Virus record (IMG/VR): IMGVR_UViG_3300046514_000169
Span: 1 to 41,914 of that record
DNA length: 41,914 nucleotides
Source: a virus
Direction: 5' to 3' (one strand)
The first letter of the stretch is position 1. Each line of letters begins with the position of its first letter. A program made the translations under genes and the position numbers. Below, one piece after another: positions 7,521 through 14,422 of the stretch. Below the pieces are notes generated by a model. The model made no database searches, was not told the origin of the DNA, and worked only from the letters and a program-made list of their open reading frames with translations.

Positions 7521-7961
7521 TCAGTTCTTGTCGCCTCGCGGCGGTTCGAATGCGTGCTTGTCGGGCGCATATTCGATTTCGTCGTTGTCGCCGCCCACAT
7601 AGCCCAATGAATCATGCACGGGCGCCGATACCCGATGCCCACAACGCGCACATGCCATCGCGTTCGCCTCAACGAATTCATGATCAATCGATGGCGACTC
7701 TTGCGAATGAAATTGACGCGTCACCCCACACTTCGGTAGTGCGCATGAGTCGGTACTAAGACCGGCGTGCACTCGCGTTTCCAATTTGGTTATGTGCGTT
7801 TCAACGCTGCCCAATTGCTTATTGAGCGCGTTGGCAATTGCTTGGCCCTGAAACGGCGTCGCATGGGCAATAACGGCGCCTTGCCCGGTCTCATCAATAC
7901 GCACGACAACGCTTTCATTCGGATTCGTTGCGTTGACGGCTACGTGAAAACGCGCGCTCAT
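7521..7961 (-). CDS. hypothetical protein with zinc-ribbon-like cysteines, 146 aa
   Basis: The N-terminal half is alpha/beta (SARFHVAVNATNPNESVVV) followed by a helical stretch around residues 38-66. The C-terminal half has CALPKC and CARCGHR about 30 residues apart, a likely zinc site, then an acidic tail. The ATG overlaps the Sak4 stop by four bases, so it is co-translated with the recombinase. A role in recombination is suggested only by position. Confidence 0.55.
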   Translation of the reverse strand: MSARFHVAVNATNPNESVVVRIDETGQGAVIAHATPFQGQAIANALNKQLGSVETHITKLETRVHAGLSTDSCALPKCGVTRQFHSQESPSIDHEFVEANAMACARCGHRVSAPVHDSLGYVGGDNDEIEYAPDKHAFEPPRGDKN

Positions 7962-8860
7962 GACGCCATCGCTTTCGCGCCCTTGAGCGGCGGGGGCGCG
8001 GTCGTTGTGGTCTTGGGCGGGGCCAATGCGGCGTCGAGCTCTTCAGCCTTGGTCGAATCGATGCCCATGCGCGCGAATTCGCGTTGCATGTCAGCGTCAT
8101 CATCAAGGGTCAGGTCACCATTGACGTAGGCAATGATGCGGTCAGCGCTCGGGTTGATGAGTCGCGGGGGCAACATGTGGAAACGGTCACCACCTTCATA
8201 CAAATCAACGGCGCGAAACGTGCCCCAATAGTTCGGCTCGGCTTGGCCGCTGACGCTTTCGCACGTGGTGTGACAGACAATGTCAACGTAGCCGAGCAAG
8301 TCACTCGACAACTTCGGCGTCATGTCCGGGCGGTAACTGATTAGCCCAGTGGCCTTGTCGGTATCGCGTTGCTCAAGGGCCACGAAAATGACGTGCGCCT
8401 TGGCGTCGCGAAAGCCGCGAAACAACTTGCGCATTTGCGTGGTGTTGTCGCCGTAGTCATCGACTTGCATTGAATACTTGTCGCGGTTCTTGCCCGCCGC
8501 GTTCGCACGATCACGATTCGCGTTGGCAATCTCTTCAAGCAATTTCTTGTGCAACTCAGTGGCCGAGTCAACCACCAACGCATCGGGTGGCGAAGTCAGG
8601 CATTCGAACATCAGCGCTTCAATGGCCGCGTCGGTAATTTCGTCGTGCACGTCGATCTTGTCAACGGGCACGCCGAAGTAGTTGATGAGTGGCGGCGCCT
8701 TCAATCCACTTTCACAATCGACATATACAACGCGCTCAACACTGTCGAGCTTCGCCACCTGTGCCGCCGCTGTGGTCTTGCCACTCTTCGGCTTGCCGTA
8801 CATCAGGATTTTGGCAAACGTCTTTCGGTCGGCCAAACTAGTTCGCGTTACTTCGGACAT
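7958..8860 (-). CDS. Sak4-like RecA-fold ATPase (AAA_24 family)
   Basis: The 300-residue single-strand annealing/recombination ATPase has Walker A YGKPKSGKTT (21-30), a conserved VVYVDCESGL strand and a Walker B-like strand DALVVDSATEL. A RecA-core glutamine/arginine region FVALEQRD follows. The C-terminus is a Pro/Thr-rich tail. Phage Sak4 proteins act with an ssDNA-binding partner, matching the genes just downstream. It overlaps the next gene by ATGA. Upstream lies a 54-nt leader with a GAAAGCGAG Shine-Dalgarno-like stretch. Confidence 0.85.
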   Translation of the reverse strand: MSEVTRTSLADRKTFAKILMYGKPKSGKTTAAAQVAKLDSVERVVYVDCESGLKAPPLINYFGVPVDKIDVHDEITDAAIEALMFECLTSPPDALVVDSATELHKKLLEEIANANRDRANAAGKNRDKYSMQVDDYGDNTTQMRKLFRGFRDAKAHVIFVALEQRDTDKATGLISYRPDMTPKLSSDLLGYVDIVCHTTCESVSGQAEPNYWGTFRAVDLYEGGDRFHMLPPRLINPSADRIIAYVNGDLTLDDDADMQREFARMGIDSTKAEELDAALAPPKTTTTAPPPLKGAKAMAS

Positions 8861-8914
8861 TTCAACTCGCTTTCGTTGGTGGTTGTGGTTGGGGTAATGA
8901 GACCTTCGACCGTA

Positions 8915-9073
8915 TCACGCGCTTGTCACACAGTCACAGTGCCGCACGATGCAGTTTGTTGACGTGCCAAAAGCTCGGCCATTCACCTGTACGTCATACG
9001 TTTTATGCTCGCGCGTCTTGTGTCCGCACTGCTCACAGCGGGGCGTTGGCGCGGTCTTGTTCTTGGCGGTCAT
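8915..9073 (-). CDS. small cysteine-rich protein, 52 aa
   Basis: The 52-codon gene starts at ATG 9073, overlapping the upstream stop by ATGA. It has a basic N-terminus (MTAKNKTAPTPR), then CEQCGHK around residue 13 and a C-terminal CIVRHCDC cluster, a compact zinc-binding arrangement. Function is not recognised. Confidence 0.6.
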   Translation of the reverse strand: MTAKNKTAPTPRCEQCGHKTREHKTYDVQVNGRAFGTSTNCIVRHCDCVTSA

Positions 9074-9357
9074 GAGTAGTACCCGCCCCACTCGCGCAAA
9101 ATAGGGCTAATGACCGTGCGCCACCTTTCGTCAAAGCGCATAGCTGCATCAGGCGAATCGTCATCAGCGCAAACAAAAATGTTCGGCCCTTCATGGCAAT
9201 ACAGCCATCGCACAACGTCACCGACAACGAAAACCCGAAGGCAAAAACCGCATTTCGGTTTTCTACCACGACTACCCCAATTTGCGTTCGCATCAGCATT
9301 AGTCCAAATAAATGGTTCACCTCGTGTAAAGCCGTCTGAGCCTTGTGCGATTGTCAT
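9070..9357 (-). CDS. hypothetical protein, 95 aa, cysteine/Trp-rich
   Basis: A basic stretch RGRKPKCGFCLRVF near residue 30 gives a CxxC, with further Cys at LYCHEG and FVCADDD, so a treble-clef-like zinc site is likely. The C-terminal third is a helix with several Trp and Arg residues. It overlaps the genes on both sides by ATGA. An overlapping frame at 9033-9320 was not accepted. Function unknown. Confidence 0.55.
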   Translation of the reverse strand: MTIAQGSDGFTRGEPFIWTNADANANWGSRGRKPKCGFCLRVFVVGDVVRWLYCHEGPNIFVCADDDSPDAAMRFDERWRTVISPILREWGGYYS

Positions 9358-9524
9358 GACTCTTCGCTTTCACTCTCGGCCAATGTGATTGCCGCACGGC
9401 CACGATCAGTGAGTTTGACCAATTCGGTGCCGAGCGTGCGCGTGCGTTTTACATAGCCCGCTTCAACCATTGAATTGAGCAATGCGACAAATTCAGTTGG
9501 CCCGATATTCGTTGCGTCGGTCAT
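9354..9524 (-). CDS. small winged-helix-like protein, 56 aa
   Basis: From ATG 9524, which overlaps the upstream stop by ATGA, the product has TEFVALLNSMVEAGYVKRTR followed by ELVKLTDRGRAAI. This resembles the recognition helix and wing of MarR-like winged helix proteins, but with only about half the usual length. It could be a minimal DNA-binding protein or an accessory subunit. The tail is Glu/Ser-rich. Confidence 0.5.
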   Translation of the reverse strand: MTDATNIGPTEFVALLNSMVEAGYVKRTRTLGTELVKLTDRGRAAITLAESESEES

Positions 9525-9772
9525 GATGACTTCAATTTGTTGCGCGTGTCGGTTGCGCCGCAATTGACGCATTCGCGTAGCTCATGCTCGGTCGGCTGTG
9601 GTTTCCAGTGTGACCAAATGTGGTCAGGCCACGCACATCGCGCACGGGTGGTACTCATGTTGCCCGTCTTGTGCCACGCCGCAAACGCGCGTATGTCGTG
9701 TTCTTGGCACTGGGCATACGTGTGTGGCCGGTGATCATATCCGCACACGCCAACGTCAACGGTTTCAGTCAT
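9521..9772 (-). CDS. His/Cys-rich hypothetical protein, 83 aa
   Basis: ATG 9772 is chosen because GGGAGA lies directly upstream; an in-frame ATG at 9787 would delete it. The protein has many His and Trp residues (HRPHTYAQCQEH, WPDHIWSHW) and a C-terminal CVNCGATDTR, suggesting metal binding. It overlaps the membrane-protein gene upstream and the winged-helix gene downstream. Function unknown. Confidence 0.55.
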   Translation of the reverse strand: MTETVDVGVCGYDHRPHTYAQCQEHDIRAFAAWHKTGNMSTTRARCAWPDHIWSHWKPQPTEHELRECVNCGATDTRNKLKSS

Positions 9773-9989
9773 CGTCAGTCTCCCCATCAGCTCGCAAGGT
9801 CTCGCTTTCCAATCGTGATATGAAAAGCCAAACTAAAAACACCATCAAGAAACATGGCGCGACGCCCGCACAAAACACCAATGGGCTTGAATCGGCCAAT
9901 GTCACGCACGCCCACGCAAAAAGCGCCAATGACGCTGACAAGAATATGCCCGCAATAATTCCATATCCCGCCGCTGTGTGGCGCGTCAT
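9765..9989 (-). CDS. small membrane protein, two TM segments, 74 aa
   Basis: Two hydrophobic segments (about residues 8-30 and 38-59) are joined by a short loop. The last 15 residues are charged (RLESETLRADGETDDD), so both termini probably face the cytoplasm. The layout is holin-like, but its position among early small genes makes a superinfection-exclusion or other membrane role equally likely. The start overlaps the upstream stop by ATGA. Confidence 0.55.
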   Translation of the reverse strand: MTRHTAAGYGIIAGIFLSASLALFAWACVTLADSSPLVFCAGVAPCFLMVFLVWLFISRLESETLRADGETDDD

Positions 9990-10243
9990 GATTCGTCACC
10001 ATCAGGTTCGTCGCCGCCAAGCTTGACCCATTCGCCGTCGATCAATTGAAAGCGTCCCATACAGCCACATGACTTGACGCCCGTGCCTTCGCAATTAGGA
10101 CATTCCCAATCTTCAATGCCCAACGGGTCACCATGACCTTCGCCGTTGCACACACCGCACTTCACGTCAACGCATCGCGCCGTATCATCGCCCGTCAACG
10201 TCAACGTGTTGTCGCATTCGGGGCATGGAATAGGCGCGGTCAT
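9986..10243 (-). CDS. DnaJ-type zinc-finger protein, 85 aa
   Basis: The protein is almost entirely a cysteine-rich domain: CPECDN, CVDVKCGVCNGEGHG, CPNCEGTG and CGCMGRF, resembling the CxxCxGxG repeats of the DnaJ central region but without a J domain. Phages often carry stand-alone domains of this type with unknown function. A larger relative with five such repeats lies at 12480-13055. ATGA overlaps occur on both sides. Confidence 0.6.
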   Translation of the reverse strand: MTAPIPCPECDNTLTLTGDDTARCVDVKCGVCNGEGHGDPLGIEDWECPNCEGTGVKSCGCMGRFQLIDGEWVKLGGDEPDGDES

Positions 10244-10599
10244 CGCACGCGCCTGTCAGACTCTTCACGCTTTTCATTGACTAAGCGCGCTTGTTGGGCG
10301 AGCCTGAGCATAACGGCGCCATGTGGGTTATTGGCTGACGCTGACGATTCGGGCAAATGCGCCCAATATGTCAATTGGTCTTCACTCATTAACACTTCAA
10401 CCTTGAAATGACGAATGGTGCGACACTCAACATTGTCGCGATAATCACTAGCTATGCCGCCTTGTCGCGTCATATAAATAAATTGTTTGGTCTCTATGGG
10501 GTGATCACTAACAAAGCACACTTCAGTCTCGCGATTTTTGAGTTTCAACCATGTATTGGTTGTGACCTTGGCCCACTCTTCGCTAGTCATCGGCATCAT
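10240..10599 (-). CDS. hypothetical protein, 119 aa
   Basis: The protein is soluble with mixed alpha/beta character. The N-terminal part WLKLKNRETEVCFVSDHP looks like a small beta-barrel, and the C-terminal part is helical and strongly charged (LRLAQQARLVNEKREESDRRVR). No family is recognised. It overlaps the upstream stop (ATGATG at 10597) and the downstream start by ATGA, so it is part of the coupled operon. Confidence 0.55.
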   Translation of the reverse strand: MMPMTSEEWAKVTTNTWLKLKNRETEVCFVSDHPIETKQFIYMTRQGGIASDYRDNVECRTIRHFKVEVLMSEDQLTYWAHLPESSASANNPHGAVMLRLAQQARLVNEKREESDRRVR

Positions 10600-10820
10600 G
10601 CGCCCACCTTCACAATTTCGACATCAGCGTTGTCAGCGAACACACCAAACGCCATTGGTAAAGGCGCTTCGCACTGACTGTCAACAACAATCAATGCCGT
10701 GGCGGTTTGCGTGCCGTTTGTGGTTTTGACAGTCACCGCATCGACCGCGAGCACTTCAAAGGCGTTGCCGTCGCCGTTGAAGAGCATGTCGCCCTTTTGT
10801 AGTTTGTCGTGTTGGCTCAT
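10596..10820 (-). CDS. hypothetical protein, 74 aa
   Basis: This small, probably all-beta protein (KGDMLFNGDGNAFEVLAVDA, VTVKTTNGTQTATALIVVD) resembles a phage-encoded SH3/Hint-like mini-barrel, but no family is recognised. ATG 10820 overlaps the nuclease stop (TAATG), pointing to coupled translation with the nuclease. Confidence 0.55.
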   Translation of the reverse strand: MSQHDKLQKGDMLFNGDGNAFEVLAVDAVTVKTTNGTQTATALIVVDSQCEAPLPMAFGVFADNADVEIVKVGA

Positions 10821-11752
10821 TAGTGGCGCTCAAAATTCTGTTCGAACCCGTGAAGTTTTAGCGAACGGCGCATGTCGTACCCCTTGCGCCCGCCAAGGCA
10901 ATCTTCGGTGAATGGGCATCGCCACCTACAGGTGTCGCTATTCGGGTTGCGCTCGGCGTCAGTACCCGGTGCGATTGAATCGTCAAGTGGCCCGCGAGAC
11001 CATGCCCGTTTCGCCGTGGCGTATGCCTCAAGGGCAATAATGGCGAGCTCTTCATCAGTGCGATACAACATGATGCGCTTGAATCTTTCATCAAGCGATT
11101 GCGGCTTTGACTTGTTGCGCTGTGTGCGCAAGCAATTGTAAATACACCCGACAACGGGCATACCCAATTGCTTGAGACCCCACGTGTAAAGCCCAAACTG
11201 GTCATCAAGCTCAAGCATCTTGTCACTGGGAATGTCTTTGTTGAATTTGTGGTCATCAATCCACAGTTGACCCGTGGGCTTGTAGCGCACGATCAAGTCA
11301 AGCTTGACCTTCAACTTGAAACGTGAGCGTGAGCCTTCGCGCGTTGACGCCGGTAGCCAAAATTCATTGGCGTATTCGACGGCGACAATTTCCCAATCGG
11401 GGTCATTGCCATAGCGCTCAACGTAGCCCGCGTAAATCCACGCAATCAAGTCTTGCTCTTCGGTTTGATCACTGCGCGCATCGCCAAGACTCAAGAGCGA
11501 ATTGATGCGCGCGTCAGTAGTCCACATGCCAAGCCCGTCATGATCAAAAATGACTTGCGGATATTCACCGCCAGTCTCTTGAATCACTTTGTAGTGTTGC
11601 TCAAGAACCTGATGACCCAGTGAGCCACGCGATAGCGCCGTGCCCTCTTCAGCGGGCTTTTGCCAACGTTCTTTGTAAGCCAGTTGATGCTTGAGCGGGC
11701 ATTGCCTGAAGGTGTCAATTTCTGACCACGAAACGGTAATGGTTGATGCCAT
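10820..11752 (-). CDS. RecB/Cas4-like PD-(D/E)XK nuclease with Fe-S cysteines
   Basis: The 310-residue nuclease has the signature of Cas4/AddB-type exonucleases: a single N-terminal cysteine (C18 in FRQCPLKHQ) and three C-terminal cysteines (C275, C279, C285 in CRWRCPFTEDC) that would bind a 4Fe-4S cluster. Around mid-protein are KLDLIVRY and LWIDDHKFNK (the D and D-x-K of PD-(D/E)XK) and the QxxxY-like DQFGLYTWGL. It would resect DNA for the Sak4 annealing system. AAGAGG precedes the ATG by about 6 nt. A strong promoter lies at 11804-11832. No cas1 or cas2 is nearby. Confidence 0.85.
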   Translation of the reverse strand: MASTITVSWSEIDTFRQCPLKHQLAYKERWQKPAEEGTALSRGSLGHQVLEQHYKVIQETGGEYPQVIFDHDGLGMWTTDARINSLLSLGDARSDQTEEQDLIAWIYAGYVERYGNDPDWEIVAVEYANEFWLPASTREGSRSRFKLKVKLDLIVRYKPTGQLWIDDHKFNKDIPSDKMLELDDQFGLYTWGLKQLGMPVVGCIYNCLRTQRNKSKPQSLDERFKRIMLYRTDEELAIIALEAYATAKRAWSRGPLDDSIAPGTDAERNPNSDTCRWRCPFTEDCLGGRKGYDMRRSLKLHGFEQNFERH

Positions 11753-11803
11753 GTGTGACCTCTTTTGCTTGGTGGAAGTGGCTAGTAATAACTAAGGCTC
11801 ACG

Positions 11804-11837
11804 ACCATACTTTGCGCTTGCCGCGCTGTCAAGTCTT
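11804..11837 (-). promoter_or_regulatory. sigma70-type promoter, copy 1 of a duplicated element
   Basis: On the minus strand TTGACA (11827-11832) and TATGGT (11804-11809) are 17 nt apart. The 34-bp block matches the block at 32797-32830 at 29 positions. The start site would lie near 11797, leaving a 45-nt leader for the nuclease. GTGAGCCTTAGTTA just after the -10 resembles half of the box in the promoter islands. Confidence 0.75.
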
Positions 11838-12026
11838 TGTGTAGGCGTCAACGATGTCGGCCATGCGCACCACTGTCATGCCGTCAGCGTTTTCGCGCAA
11901 AATATCCCACATCAAGTCAATGCGAGCTTGGTGGCGCCGCTTCGCGATATTCGCCCCCACGCGCATCGCCACCCCAAACGCAATCACGAACGCCAATGCG
12001 CTCACTACAACAATCAGCGCGGTCAT
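11829..12026 (-). CDS. small membrane protein, one TM, 65 aa
   Basis: One N-terminal hydrophobic segment (about residues 2-23) is followed by a basic patch (KRRHQAR) and a helical cytoplasmic tail ending NADGMTVVRMADIVDAYTKT. The positive-inside rule puts the tail in the cytoplasm. Its stop codon lies within the -35 hexamer of the nuclease promoter. The start overlaps no stop but is overlapped by the preceding gene's TGA. Function unknown. Confidence 0.55.
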   Translation of the reverse strand: MTALIVVVSALAFVIAFGVAMRVGANIAKRRHQARIDLMWDILRENADGMTVVRMADIVDAYTKT

Positions 12027-12163
12027 CGCCGTCGAAATTTCCCAAACACGGGCAACGGTGCGCCCGGTGAATGCGGCAAGCCCGCTTCAGTAATCAAATG
12101 ATCGTCAGGCGGGTCAGGCGGGTCAGGGTATGACCGCACGGGCGGGTCAAGTTCGTCGGTCAT
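12023..12163 (-). CDS. proline/aspartate-rich peptide, 46 aa
   Basis: Starting at ATG 12163, which overlaps the upstream stop by ATGA, the product is low-complexity: DPPVRSYPDPPDPPDDHL, then a Pro/Gly stretch and a basic end (GKFRRR). It is probably unstructured. It ends with TGA overlapping the next ATG. Longer in-frame starts were rejected because they break the overlap pattern. Confidence 0.5.
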   Translation of the reverse strand: MTDELDPPVRSYPDPPDPPDDHLITEAGLPHSPGAPLPVFGKFRRR

Positions 12164-12483
12164 GGTGTCACACGAAAAGTACCAAGACCATGCGCACGTT
12201 CCCACAGGTAATTGCGTTTGACTGAGTCGTATGTTTCTTGCGTGATCGACCACGGCTCACGTGAGTTGAAATCGGGCCACCCATATATCGCGTCAGTGCC
12301 GTCATCATGGTGAAATATGCCACATGTGACAAACCCGGTGCCGTCAGATAATTCAGTACCGCCGCGTCGCACAGCCTGATTGTTGAAACGGCACAACGAA
12401 TAACGCATTACGCAACACAATGGAAAGCCCGACATGTGCCCATATTTGAAGTCGAGCCATCGCATTTTGATTGCAAGTATCAC
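12160..12483 (-). CDS. hypothetical protein, 107 aa
   Basis: GTG 12483 is chosen because it overlaps the upstream stop as GTGA; ATG 12465 is the alternative. The product contains a cysteine-rich N-terminal part (FPLCCVMRYSLCRFN), a loop FVTCGIFHHDDG and aromatic residues (YGWPDFNSREPW). I do not recognise a family. Confidence 0.5.
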   Translation of the reverse strand: MILAIKMRWLDFKYGHMSGFPLCCVMRYSLCRFNNQAVRRGGTELSDGTGFVTCGIFHHDDGTDAIYGWPDFNSREPWSITQETYDSVKRNYLWERAHGLGTFRVTP

Positions 12484-13055
12484 GGTGTCAACCTTGACAA
12501 CAACGTGCGCAATGCCGAGCTGGCGGCATACCCCGTGCCTTCGCATTCTTGACACCCGACGATTTCGTGAACGCCCATATATTCAACGCCTGACGCCTCA
12601 CCACCCGTGCCTTGGCACACCTCACACAACGCCAATGGGTTGGCAATGAGCGCTTCGATGGCGTCGATGTCGATGCCGCACGACGGGCATATAACAGTTC
12701 GCGAAAAGGGCGCCGTCAAAGTTGTGTATGTCGTCGTGATAAAACCACGCCCGCCGCAATCAGCACAGGTGCCACGTATTATTTCATTCAATTGGTCAAC
12801 AATTGATGCGACATGCGGCAATACGCGTTCTTTGAAATGCGCGCGCTCGCGGCGCTCAGTCTCACTTATAGCGTTTGCCGCTTTACCCGTGCCCGCGCAA
12901 TCGGGGCACGTCACGCGCAATTCATCGTCGCCCGCCATGACATCAGGGGTGGCGCCCCGGCCATTGCACGAGGGGCATGGGGCAAATGGACAATCGCCAG
13001 CATGGGCCAAATCGCCATTGACATCGTCAAGGCCACAACCAAGACATTTACTCAC
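12480..13055 (-). CDS. multi-repeat DnaJ-type zinc-finger protein, 191 aa
   Basis: The protein carries five CxxCxGxG units (CPSCNGRG, CPDCAGTG, CADCGGRG, CEVCQGTG, CQECEGTG) plus CLGCG and CPSCG, with a helical spacer in the middle (ETERRERAHFKERVLPHV). DnaJ has four such repeats; no J domain or substrate-binding barrel is present. GTG 13055 has AGGTGGG upstream and overlaps the HTH gene's stop. It may be a zinc-dependent adaptor or RNA/DNA-binding scaffold; the function is unknown. Confidence 0.6.
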   Translation of the reverse strand: MSKCLGCGLDDVNGDLAHAGDCPFAPCPSCNGRGATPDVMAGDDELRVTCPDCAGTGKAANAISETERRERAHFKERVLPHVASIVDQLNEIIRGTCADCGGRGFITTTYTTLTAPFSRTVICPSCGIDIDAIEALIANPLALCEVCQGTGGEASGVEYMGVHEIVGCQECEGTGYAASSALRTLLSRLTP

Positions 13056-13293
13056 CGCCGTACACCCACCTGTCACCGCCCTTGACGGCATCGACGGCAT
13101 TGCACCAATTGAGCGCCGTTTGCTTATCAACGGGCACGCCCGTCAGGCTCAATTCAATGGCGATATTGCGAAAGCTGACGCCCTCACGCCGACGTTTGCG
13201 AAGCAATGTGCGAAGCGCATTGCCGCCACCCATCTCGGCATTCTTGAGCGTGAAGAGCGGGCTAATGGTCACACTGGTTGTTGATGTCGCCAT
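13048..13293 (-). CDS. small helix-turn-helix protein, 81 aa
   Basis: The ATG at 13293 has AGAAAGGG just upstream. The N-terminus is Thr/Ser-rich, followed by a basic helix (ALRTLLRKRRREG) and VSFRNIAIELSLTGVPVDKQ then TALNWCNAV, a helix-turn-helix like those of recombinase or resolvase C-terminal domains, without a catalytic domain. It probably binds DNA. The neighbouring zinc-finger gene overlaps its stop. Confidence 0.55.
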   Translation of the reverse strand: MATSTTSVTISPLFTLKNAEMGGGNALRTLLRKRRREGVSFRNIAIELSLTGVPVDKQTALNWCNAVDAVKGGDRWVYGGE

Positions 13294-13325
13294 GTCGGCC
13301 CTTTCTAAGTCTGTCGGTGAGCCTA

Positions 13326-13619
13326 TCACGCGTCACCGTCTTGTTGACTTTTTGGAGCACGCCGAACGCGCATGGGGTCAATTGAACGCACGCCGCTACG
13401 GGTGGCGTTTCGCTTATTGCATGGATACACGGTGACACATTGAGCGTCGCCATTATCATCAAGCCGCACGCTCATGAATCGCCACACGCCAAACAACTTG
13501 AGCGACTTGGGCGTGCCGCGCGGGTTCGCAATCTTGACAACGTCGCCCCGTGCGAGCTTGCCCCATGATTCAATCTCAAGGCTGTGCGGCTTGATCAATC
13601 CCATTCGGCGCGTGGTCAT
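13326..13619 (-). CDS. hypothetical protein, 97 aa
   Basis: The central part is beta-rich with a KOW/SH3-like look (LARGDVVKIANPRGTPKS, then LFGVWRFMSVRLDD). The C-terminus is strongly basic (RSIDPMRVRRAPKSQQ), compatible with nucleic-acid binding. The start overlaps the upstream 54-codon gene by ATGA. No family recognised. Confidence 0.5.
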   Translation of the reverse strand: MTTRRMGLIKPHSLEIESWGKLARGDVVKIANPRGTPKSLKLFGVWRFMSVRLDDNGDAQCVTVYPCNKRNATRSGVRSIDPMRVRRAPKSQQDGDA

Positions 13620-13780
13620 GACAATGCCTCACTTCGATGCTTCGGGCAGTAGGTAGCGTCGCCGTCGGCATAATCCCACACCCACCCGCGCGGCAACTTT
13701 GAACCGCGACGGCTGACGGCAGTGGCATGACAATTCGGTATGTCACATATGTATTTGGCGGCAAGAATTATTTGTGTCAT
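13616..13780 (-). CDS. small zinc-binding-like protein, 54 aa
   Basis: The 54-codon gene has cysteines at residues 12 and 17 (ICDIPNCHATA), a basic stretch (SRRGSKLPRGWVW) and YCPKH near residue 45, similar to small treble-clef proteins of phages. It begins two bases after the upstream stop and ends in ATGA with the next gene. Confidence 0.6.
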   Translation of the reverse strand: MTQIILAAKYICDIPNCHATAVSRRGSKLPRGWVWDYADGDATYCPKHRSEALS

Positions 13781-13782
13781 GA

Positions 13783-14043
13783 CTACACCAAACCTTTTTC
13801 ATCAGCCCAACGCGCGAGCTGGCAAAGGGCGTCAGTCTGTCGCGGCGCACTCACTACGCCTACCCAATGCCACGTACCGTCAATCAAGGTGTCATATTGG
13901 CCCACCCAATAACCGTGCTCGCGAACTAGCGCGTACGCGCCGCCTTGCCAGCGAACGGCACCGCCCGTTTTGCCGTCAGCTTCAAGCGTGACGACAAGGC
14001 GATTGTCAATAGTTAGAACGTCAATTGTCCCGCGTGCACTCAT
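13783..14043 (-). CDS. hypothetical protein, 86 aa
   Basis: The true start is probably ATG 14043, overlapping the upstream stop by ATGA. The protein is beta-rich with several Trp residues (VRWQGGAYALVREHGYWVG, then DGTWHWVGVV) and a C-terminal helix (ALCQLARWADEKGLV). No family recognised. Confidence 0.55.
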   Translation of the reverse strand: MSARGTIDVLTIDNRLVVTLEADGKTGGAVRWQGGAYALVREHGYWVGQYDTLIDGTWHWVGVVSAPRQTDALCQLARWADEKGLV

Positions 14044-14384
14044 CGCACACCGCCGAACTGCGCAACGTTCGCGTGAAGCGCGCATAGGCGCACGGTGCCG
14101 CGCCCGTTATCAATGGTGGTGTTGACGGGCTCGGTGCACTTGTCGCACGTCGGCGTCGCCCACTTGTTGACCATGTCTTGTGCCGCTGCCTTGGCGTCGC
14201 GCTGATTGGGGTAGCAACCCACGCCTTCATAGCTCGGCTCACTACCGCCCATGCCCTCAGTGAACATATACAGTTCAAAGCGCGCCTTGTTGTCTTTGCA
14301 TGTATCGATGCGCCATTTGCCATCAGCACTGTCATAGTGCCCCGCGCTCACGCGTTCCCACTCAATAGTGTCGGTTGACTTCAT
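14040..14384 (-). CDS. hypothetical protein with C-terminal cysteine pairs, 114 aa
   Basis: The N-terminal half is beta-rich (WERVSAGHYDSADGKWRI), followed by a helix with QRDAKAAAQDMVNKW, then CDKCTEP and RLCALH, a likely zinc site. The first 13 bases of its coding sequence (ATGAAGTCAACCG) match two leaderless cassette genes, and the 5' region belongs to a 40-bp repeat shared with the 33993 gene. It is the first gene downstream of cassette A's minus-strand unit. Confidence 0.6.
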   Translation of the reverse strand: MKSTDTIEWERVSAGHYDSADGKWRIDTCKDNKARFELYMFTEGMGGSEPSYEGVGCYPNQRDAKAAAQDMVNKWATPTCDKCTEPVNTTIDNGRGTVRLCALHANVAQFGGVR

Positions 14385-14415
14385 GATGATTCACTCGCTT
14401 TCTTGGTTGGTTGTT
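14376..14415. repeat. 40-bp cassette boundary repeat, copy A
   Basis: This block spans the start codon and leader of the 114-residue gene and matches 33985-34024 with two or three differences. In both places it separates a variable small gene (58 aa here, 70 aa there) from the next minus-strand gene. Confidence 0.75.
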
Positions 14416-14422
14416 TTTATCT

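Noticed and set aside
9033-9320. 95-codon minus-strand frame overlapping 9070-9357
   Set aside because: The 9070 frame is tied to neighbours by ATGA on both sides and has a zinc-type cysteine pattern.
10820-11752. CRISPR-associated cas4 in a CRISPR locus
   Set aside because: No cas1, cas2 or repeats nearby; the neighbours are phage recombination genes.
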